DNA of 9,038 bases from NCBI GenBank assembly GCA_036388295.1, contig DASVSC010000039.1, forward strand, positions 1 to 9,038, written 5' to 3'. Position numbers and translations under genes: made by a program. Under the pieces are notes generated by a model. That model was not told where the DNA came from. It worked only from the letters and a program-made list of their open reading frames with translations, and did no database searches. Every line of letters begins with the position of its first letter. The stretch's first letter is position 1. This document shows positions 5,271 to 9,038 of this stretch, one piece after another. Source of the stretch: RYN-431 sp036388295. GTDB taxonomy: Bacteria; Planctomycetota; Phycisphaerae; Tepidisphaerales; Tepidisphaeraceae.

Positions 5271-7478
5271 TCACCCTCGCGTGTCCGCCGGGCCGATGAT
5301 GGGGGCATGGAGCTGGTGTTCGATGCCGACCATTTTCGCCGCGTCGTCGTGGAGGGCATTTGCGCCGCGCGGGTGTCGGTCGACATCATGACCGCCGATT
5401 TTAAGGCCATGCTGGTGCCGACGGGCAGCGGGCGGGCGAAGTCGATTGTGGAGCACTTCCGCCGCCTGGCGGGGCGGGGCGTGGAGATCCGGTTGCTGCA
5501 TGCGGGCGTGCCGTCGTCGGCGGCCTTGCGCGAGCTGAAGCGTGAGCTGCCCGAACGGCTGACCATCCGCCGCTGCCCGCGCCTGCACAGCAAGGCGGTG
5601 ATTATTGATTCGGCCCGTCTGTACCTCGGCTCGGCGAACCTGACGGGTGCCGGCCTGGGCGCGAAGGCCGACGGCCGGCGAAACTTCGAACTGGGTGTAC
5701 TGACCGAAAAGCCGGACCTGATTGATCGGGTGATGGGCGAGTTCAACGGCCTCTGGGAAGGCCAACCCTGCCGCACGTGCAAGCGGCGTGACGTCTGCCC
5801 CGTGCCGCTGGAAGAGCCGGCCCTCTAGCCCCGGCGGCCGGGTTGTGATAGGTTTCCCGCCCCACTGGAGAGGTGGCCGAGCGGTTGAAGGCGCAGCACT
5901 GGAAATGCTGTAACGGGGTAACCCGTTCCAGGGTTCGAATCCCTGTCTCTCCGCTTTTAAGAACATGGGACGAGTTTCACCAGCACACGACGCACCGGCT
6001 TTGGCCGGTGCGTCGTGTTGATGGGCAAATGGGCCATGATTCTGAACGATTTTCCACGCTTCGCGAGGCTCCCAGTGGAGCCGACGGGTTGAAACCGTTT
6101 GGTTCGAACCGTTCTTTTTCAGAAAGTCGCGTTTCGCGACGGCGTCGGTGCCCGACGCCAACAACGTTGCTCCCTGTAAGGCTTTAACGAACCGGATGAC
6201 CGGTTCGAACCGGTTCTCCCGATTCTTGGCCAGTGTGGCAACCTGTTCTATTACGTAACATTTTTCAAGGACGATGCGATCCTTGGCGGTGCGGTATTCA
6301 TCTGACGTGATGTCGCCGTCGAGTCGAGCCGACAGCAAGCGATCGAGCTTCTGATCGATCTGCCGCTGATGCTCGACATGGACAGCATGCTCCTGCTCAT
6401 ACGCCTCGGCATCAGATGTTCGCTCGGTCATGAGGTCAGCGAGCATTGCGATTGTCCATGCTTCGGGCACGGCTAAGCGGTTAATGGCATCGTCGATCTG
6501 ACTGCTCATGCTCTCTTCTCGCACATACGGCTGCGAGCATTCCTTCTTAACCCGTTTCGTGCATCGCAGATAATTGTTTCCCTTCTGCGTCTCGGTGGTG
6601 ATCTGGCAGCCGCACTCACCACAACGGAACATTCCTCGGTAGAGATATGGCTTGCGTTTTGGAGCTTTGAGTTTCGAGCGACGGCACAGCACCTTCTGGA
6701 CGGCTTCGAATGTCCTCTGGGTGACGATGGGTTCGTGCTTGCCTTCGTACAGTTCGCCGCTGTAGCGGAACGTCCCGGTGAAAATTGGGTTGCTGAGAAG
6801 TCGATGCCACTGCGCCCGCGAGAGTGCCAACGGAGAATGATTTTTATCGCCACGGTTAGTGAGCCCAGCTTCGCTCATGAAGGCGGTCAGTTGATCGAGC
6901 GTGTAATTGCCTGTGGCATAGACCTCGAACGCCTTGCGGACGAGCGGTGCCCGCACAGGATCAGGAACGATGACGCGGGCCTCGCGGTCATTTAAATATC
7001 CCAACGGCGTCATGTTGGGCCAGATGCCGCTCTTGACCTTCTGACGCTGGCCACGCCGGATGTTCTCGGACAGGTTGTCGACGTAGTGCTTGCTCTGACT
7101 AAACATCATGCCGAGCATAAACTTACCCGACGCCGTGTTCTCAAACGGCACGTTTGGAAACTTCAAGGCATCGATCTTACCGTTGTCGATGAGCCAGATG
7201 ATTCTCCCGGCGTCGAGCGAATTGCGGGCGAGACGATCCGGATGCCACGCAAGGATGCCGGTCGCCTCACCGCGTTCGATGCGTTCAAGCATGGAATTGA
7301 ACACCGGCCTACCCGGCACTTTAGCCGTCTGCTTCTCAATGAATTCGTTGACAACGGCCAAACCCTCCTTAGCCGCCACTTCGCGAAGCTCCGCAAGCTG
7401 ATCGCCGATCGATCGAATCTGACGCGACATGTCATCGGTTGATTTGCGGGCGTAGAGAAAGAATTTTAGCGTGTCCAT
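5271..7478 (-). CDS. Large serine recombinase (site-specific integrase), reading frame overrunning its normal end
   Basis: The open frame is 735 codons, but only about the first 487-510 residues look like a recombinase. The resolvase domain (1 to about 145) has the catalytic serine at 13 in YARKS and the Arg-bearing HPDRLAR (79-85). The recombinase domain (about 155-275) contains LSNPIFTGTFRYSGELYEGKHEPIV (228-252). A zinc ribbon follows, with Cys286, Cys289, Cys306 and Cys314, then a charged coiled-coil region (355-425) and a C-terminal stretch with FVKAL and KRDFLKK. This is the standard layout of large serine integrases. They join attP and attB through a covalent serine-DNA intermediate. 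No stop follows the family end: the frame continues through the 5985-6018 hairpin, antisense through tRNA-Ser and antisense through the PLD gene, ending at 5271. The tail beyond about residue 510 is probably not natural coding sequence. A purine-rich GAAGGGA lies just before ATG 7478, with short spacing. The gene is divergent from the AlbA_2 gene. Confidence 0.8.
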   Translation of the reverse strand: MDTLKFFLYARKSTDDMSRQIRSIGDQLAELREVAAKEGLAVVNEFIEKQTAKVPGRPVFNSMLERIERGEATGILAWHPDRLARNSLDAGRIIWLIDNGKIDALKFPNVPFENTASGKFMLGMMFSQSKHYVDNLSENIRRGQRQKVKSGIWPNMTPLGYLNDREARVIVPDPVRAPLVRKAFEVYATGNYTLDQLTAFMSEAGLTNRGDKNHSPLALSRAQWHRLLSNPIFTGTFRYSGELYEGKHEPIVTQRTFEAVQKVLCRRSKLKAPKRKPYLYRGMFRCGECGCQITTETQKGNNYLRCTKRVKKECSQPYVREESMSSQIDDAINRLAVPEAWTIAMLADLMTERTSDAEAYEQEHAVHVEHQRQIDQKLDRLLSARLDGDITSDEYRTAKDRIVLEKCYVIEQVATLAKNRENRFEPVIRFVKALQGATLLASGTDAVAKRDFLKKNGSNQTVSTRRLHWEPREAWKIVQNHGPFAHQHDAPAKAGASCAGETRPMFLKAERQGFEPWNGLPRYSISSAAPSTARPPLQWGGKPITTRPPGLEGRLFQRHGADVTPLARAAGLAFPEAVELAHHPINQVRLFGQYTQFEVSPAVGLRAQAGTRQVRRAEVQTGRINNHRLAVQARAAADGQPFGQLTLQLAQGRRRRHARMQQPDLHAPPRQAAEVLHNRLRPPAARRHQHGLKIGGHDVDRHPRGANALHDDAAKMVGIEHQLHAPIIGPADTRG
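5307..5828 (+). CDS. Phospholipase D-like (single HKD motif) protein with a C-terminal cysteine cluster
   Basis: This 173-residue protein has one complete HKD motif, LHSKAVIID, with His94, Lys96 and Asp101. It is followed by LGSANLT (107-113) and the conserved acidic NFELG (126-130). These are the hallmarks of the phospholipase D superfamily, which uses His as nucleophile on phosphodiesters. A protein with one HKD motif normally works as a dimer, so the substrate could be lipid or nucleic acid, as in the Nuc-type endonucleases. The N-terminal half (FDADHFRRVV, ARVSVDIMTADF) fits the first strand and helix of the fold. The C-terminus carries PCRTCKRRDVCP, with Cys155, Cys158 and Cys164, a possible metal site. 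There is no signal peptide. ATG 5307 has no well-spaced Shine-Dalgarno sequence, and no other start lies in frame just upstream. A 5-bp stem (5830-5842) follows the stop. The recombinase frame runs antisense through the whole gene, but the HKD motif shows that this strand is the real coding strand here. Confidence 0.82.
   Translation: MELVFDADHFRRVVVEGICAARVSVDIMTADFKAMLVPTGSGRAKSIVEHFRRLAGRGVEIRLLHAGVPSSAALRELKRELPERLTIRRCPRLHSKAVIIDSARLYLGSANLTGAGLGAKADGRRNFELGVLTEKPDLIDRVMGEFNGLWEGQPCRTCKRRDVCPVPLEEPAL
5867..5953 (+). tRNA. tRNA-Ser (anticodon GGA)
   Basis: This 87-nt class II tRNA begins GGAGAGG, which pairs with TCTCTCC (one G-U) before discriminator G. The anticodon arm is CAGCA, loop CTGGAAA, TGCTG, giving anticodon GGA. 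The long variable arm includes ACGGG/CCCGT pairing, and the T-arm GGTTCGAATCC spans 5932-5942. No CCA is encoded; the gene is followed by CTTTTAAG. It is intact and marks the apparent left border of the accessory region, since the serine recombinase gene points at it from the right. Confidence 0.97.
5985..6018 (+). terminator. Perfect 15-bp hairpin after tRNA-Ser, terminator-like
   Basis: Arms cacgacgcaccggc (5986-5999) and gccggtgcgtcgtg (6004-6017) are perfectly complementary around a tttg loop. An extra A-T pair at 5985/6018 extends the stem to 15 bp. It starts 32 bases after the tRNA-Ser discriminator, so it may end that transcript. No T-run follows on either strand, so an intrinsic terminator is not certain. 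The same bases are read on the other strand as residues 488-498 of the recombinase frame. Confidence 0.5.
6101..6110. repeat. T-arm-like palindrome ggttcgaacc, copy 1
   Basis: This perfect 10-bp palindrome lies inside the 3' part of the recombinase gene. It differs by one inserted base from the T-arm GGTTCGAATCC of the adjacent tRNA-Ser (5932-5942). A second copy starts 101 bases further on at 6202. Both could be incidental codon choices, or recombinase-binding or attachment sequence. Confidence 0.3.
6199..6214. repeat. T-arm-like 16-bp palindrome accggttcgaaccggt, copy 2
   Basis: This perfect 16-bp palindrome contains the same ggttcgaacc core at 6202-6211. It is preceded by gaaccgg at 6189-6195, which can pair with ccggttc at 6200-6206. 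It codes for part of the recombinase (around residues 422-428), so protein constraint may explain some of it. Confidence 0.35.
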
Positions 7479-7518
7479 AGTCCCTTCACGTTAGCGCGTA
7501 ATCACTCAGGCGCGAAGA

Positions 7519-7576
7519 GATATTTATCCACATCCATCGCGCGGCCCCGCGCGAACGAATATTGTTGTAAAATATC
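7519..7576. promoter_or_regulatory. Divergent control region with a GC-rich palindrome
   Basis: The 102-base gap between the recombinase and AlbA_2 starts must hold both promoters. At its centre is tcgcgcgg-cc-ccgcgcga (7537-7554), a perfect 8-bp inverted repeat with a two-base spacer, suited to a dimeric repressor. It is bracketed by a distant inverted pair, gatattt (7519-7525) and aaatatc (7570-7576). TAAAAT at 7568-7573 is a plausible -10 only eight bases before the AlbA_2 ATG, implying an almost leaderless message. No good -35 is visible. Confidence 0.4.
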
Positions 7577-7580
7577 GGAC

Positions 7581-8762
7581 ATGATTGCGAAACCCATCAA
7601 TCAGGTAGCGAAGGCGGATATTGACTCCCTCATGTCGAATGCGGTCATGGAAGGTCGCACACTCGATTACAAACTCACGCTGCCCGGCAACAGCGATGAG
7701 GAAAAACGCGAGTTTCTGGCGGACGTGACATCATTCGCTAATGCTTCAGGTGGTGACATCGTATACGGGGCGAGAGAAGCAAATGGAGTCATCATCGAGA
7801 TGGCGGGTCTTGGGGCAGCCAACATTGATGCCGAGAAGCTCCGGCTTGAAGACATCGTGCGCAACGGTGTCGCGCCCCGCATTCCAAACGTGAGGATGCA
7901 ATCGGTTACCGGATTTGCTGGCGGCCCTATCCTTGTCCTGCGAATAAGTCGAAGCTTCGCATCGCCCCATATGGTGACATTCAAGCAGTGGTCACGCTTT
8001 TTCACGCGGAATAACGCAGGCAAGCATCAGTTGGACGTGACGGAGCTACGCTCTGCATTTCTTCTTTCAGAGTCGCTTGGTGAGCGGGTGCAGCGATTCC
8101 GAACCGACCGGCTGTCCAAGATCATTGCAGGTGAAACACCCGTCCCAACAAAAATTGATACTGCGAAACTCGTCCTTCACGTTCTGCCGCTATCGTCGTT
8201 TTCGCTCGACGCATACATTGAAGGTGACCTACAGCGTGCAATGCAACTCGGTCTTCGACCGATCGGCACGAGCGGCTGGGATCATCGTCATAACGTTGAC
8301 GGATACGTGACGTTTGGTGGCCAACGTCAGGAGGGTGGGTTATGTGCGTCCTACACGCAACTTTTTAGGACGGGAGCGATCGAAGCAGTTTGGGGAGATG
8401 TTGTCCGAGAACGAGATGGAAACCGATTCATCGCGAGCGTTGCATACGAGCAATACACGCTCGCAAGCCTCAAAGGGATTTTGAAGGTGTTGTCGGAGCT
8501 TTCAGTACCTCTCCCGTTGGTGATCACGTTGAGCATGACAGGCGTCAAAGACGCAGACATATTCGTTGACTTTGCATACGCTAGTGACCAGAGCACTTCA
8601 TTTGATCGCGACGTTCTTCTATTGCCTGACGTGATTGCAGATAGCTATGACGTCGTGATAGCGAAACTGATGAGGCCTATCTTTGATGCCGTGTGGAATG
8701 CCGCTGGCTATGCTCGAAGCTTTAATTACAACGAGGCTGGTGAATGGACACGAAGTCAATAA
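7581..8762 (+). CDS. Schlafen AlbA_2-domain protein, candidate defence or accessory gene
   Basis: The N-terminal third of this 393-residue protein carries the AlbA_2 (Schlafen, PF04326) signature. It has EGRTLDYKLTL (24-34), REFLADVTSFANASGGDIVYGARE (43-66), then RFFTRNNAGKHQLDVTELRSAF (139-160). Proteins of this type are often labelled ATP-binding or helix-turn-helix regulators. The domain also underlies animal Schlafen nucleases, where an acidic ExxxxE motif followed by a downstream acid cuts tRNA or rRNA. Here Glu24, Asp29 and an acid near Glu66 could fill those places; that is inference. The C-terminal region (about 190-393) shows no motif I recognise and is mixed alpha/beta in character. 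There is no signal peptide or membrane segment, so the protein is cytoplasmic. ATG 7581 lacks a clear Shine-Dalgarno sequence, but the domain begins close behind it. The gene is divergent from the recombinase and less GC-rich than the genes to the left of the tRNA. This fits acquired cargo, perhaps anti-phage. Confidence 0.75.
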   Translation: MIAKPINQVAKADIDSLMSNAVMEGRTLDYKLTLPGNSDEEKREFLADVTSFANASGGDIVYGAREANGVIIEMAGLGAANIDAEKLRLEDIVRNGVAPRIPNVRMQSVTGFAGGPILVLRISRSFASPHMVTFKQWSRFFTRNNAGKHQLDVTELRSAFLLSESLGERVQRFRTDRLSKIIAGETPVPTKIDTAKLVLHVLPLSSFSLDAYIEGDLQRAMQLGLRPIGTSGWDHRHNVDGYVTFGGQRQEGGLCASYTQLFRTGAIEAVWGDVVRERDGNRFIASVAYEQYTLASLKGILKVLSELSVPLPLVITLSMTGVKDADIFVDFAYASDQSTSFDRDVLLLPDVIADSYDVVIAKLMRPIFDAVWNAAGYARSFNYNEAGEWTRSQ

Positions 8763-8812
8763 CCGGTGACTGTCGCTATGTATCTCACCTGATAGTTACC
8801 ATTCCTTTCGAT

Positions 8813-8841
8813 TTGCATACACAAACAGCAGCCGGCATACT
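8813..8841 (+). promoter_or_regulatory. Weak candidate promoter before the last gene
   Basis: TTGCAT (8813-8818), a 17-base spacer and CATACT (8836-8841) give three and four matches to sigma-70 consensus. The start would fall almost on ATG 8850, again implying a leaderless message like that proposed for the AlbA_2 gene. Confidence 0.22.
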
Positions 8842-8849
8842 TTCCTGTC

Positions 8850-9038
8850 ATGACTTCACCCATGTCCTCAATCCGTCAAGCAATATCCGCCGAAATCAAA
8901 CGCCTTGAGGCTGAGCTATCAAAGCTGCAAACGATTCTCGTGCAACTCGGCGATGACGGTGTTGTGCCGCGTCCTCGCGGTCGACCGCTAAAAAGCGGAA
9001 TCGTAAAGCGTAAATATACGCGTCGTGCTCAGCCGAAC
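8850..9038 (+). CDS. Small coiled-coil protein with an AT-hook-like core (3' partial)
   Basis: The frame is open from ATG 8850 to the window edge, 63 codons. A second in-frame ATG at 8862 is possible, and neither has a clear Shine-Dalgarno sequence. Residues 7-33 (SIRQAISAEIKRLEAELSKL and onward) form a heptad-like amphipathic helix, probably a coiled coil for dimerisation. Residues 41-48, RPRGRPLK, contain the Arg-Gly-Arg-Pro core of AT-hook DNA-binding motifs, followed by a very basic stretch, KRKYTRR. The layout suggests a small nucleoid- or element-associated DNA-binding protein that would bind the minor groove. The missing C-terminus prevents family assignment. It follows the AlbA_2 gene after 87 bases in which only a weak promoter is seen. 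Confidence 0.5.
   Translation, partial: MTSPMSSIRQAISAEIKRLEAELSKLQTILVQLGDDGVVPRPRGRPLKSGIVKRKYTRRAQPN

Larger units (their letters stand above)
5954..9038. mobile_element. Left end of a candidate integrative element at tRNA-Ser (right end outside window)
   Basis: A serine recombinase gene lies immediately downstream of an intact tRNA-Ser. It is followed by an AlbA_2-domain gene and an AT-hook-like small gene, and composition shifts to visibly more A+T from about 6200 onward. No second tRNA fragment or direct repeat is visible inside the window, so the boundary is placed by gene content only. It could lie anywhere from about 5954 to 6020. Confidence 0.45.

Noticed and set aside
4904..5782. 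Minus-strand frame of 292 codons covering tRNA-Tyr and most of the PLD gene
   Set aside because: It reads through a tRNA gene and antisense to the HKD motif; no protein family is recognisable.
5830..5842. cccgg-cgg-ccggg after the PLD stop as a terminator
   Set aside because: The stem is only 5 bp with no T-run, and such short GC stems are common in this composition.
5867..5953. RQGFEPW...RYSISSAAPSTARP as a real recombinase C-terminal domain
   Set aside because: This peptide is simply the antisense translation of the tRNA-Ser gene and should not be read as a conserved domain.
1..9038. CRISPR array, insertion sequence or rRNA gene
   Set aside because: No regularly spaced direct repeats, transposase motifs or rRNA sequence were seen on either strand.

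Overview
This window looks like a GC-rich bacterial chromosome, most likely a member of the Planctomycetota (possibly Phycisphaerae). That placement is an inference from gene content, GC-rich codon use and two tRNA genes without an encoded CCA; no marker gene settles it.

Left part (1 to about 5950) reads as ordinary host chromosome. It opens with the 3' end of a large membrane protein resembling the C-terminal membrane half of fused spermidine-synthase-like proteins. Next is a secreted BNR/Asp-box beta-propeller protein. Convergent to it, across a cruciform-forming palindrome, lies a 935-residue protein that strings together three GH43-like five-bladed propellers. The propeller genes suggest handling of plant or algal polysaccharide, with the BNR protein exported and the GH43 fusion apparently cytoplasmic. 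A tRNA-Tyr(GTA) gene sits upstream of the fusion on the same strand, followed by a forward-strand gene for a single-HKD phospholipase D-like protein and a tRNA-Ser(GGA) gene.

Right part (about 5954 to the end) looks like the start of an integrated element anchored at tRNA-Ser. A large serine recombinase gene on the minus strand points at the tRNA. A short divergent intergenic region with a GC-rich palindrome follows, then a Schlafen AlbA_2-domain protein of the type found in defence and accessory islands, and finally the beginning of a small coiled-coil protein with an AT-hook-like core. Base composition is visibly less GC-rich here. The far end of the element is outside the window.

The points most worth a second look are these. 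The recombinase reading frame has no stop of its own: it runs antisense through tRNA-Ser and the whole PLD gene. Two perfect palindromes in its 3' part resemble the tRNA T-arm. The first propeller of the GH43 fusion has Asn where Asp is expected. The AlbA_2 protein, next to a tRNA integration site, keeps an acidic motif reminiscent of Schlafen nucleases. No CRISPR array, insertion sequence or rRNA gene was seen.
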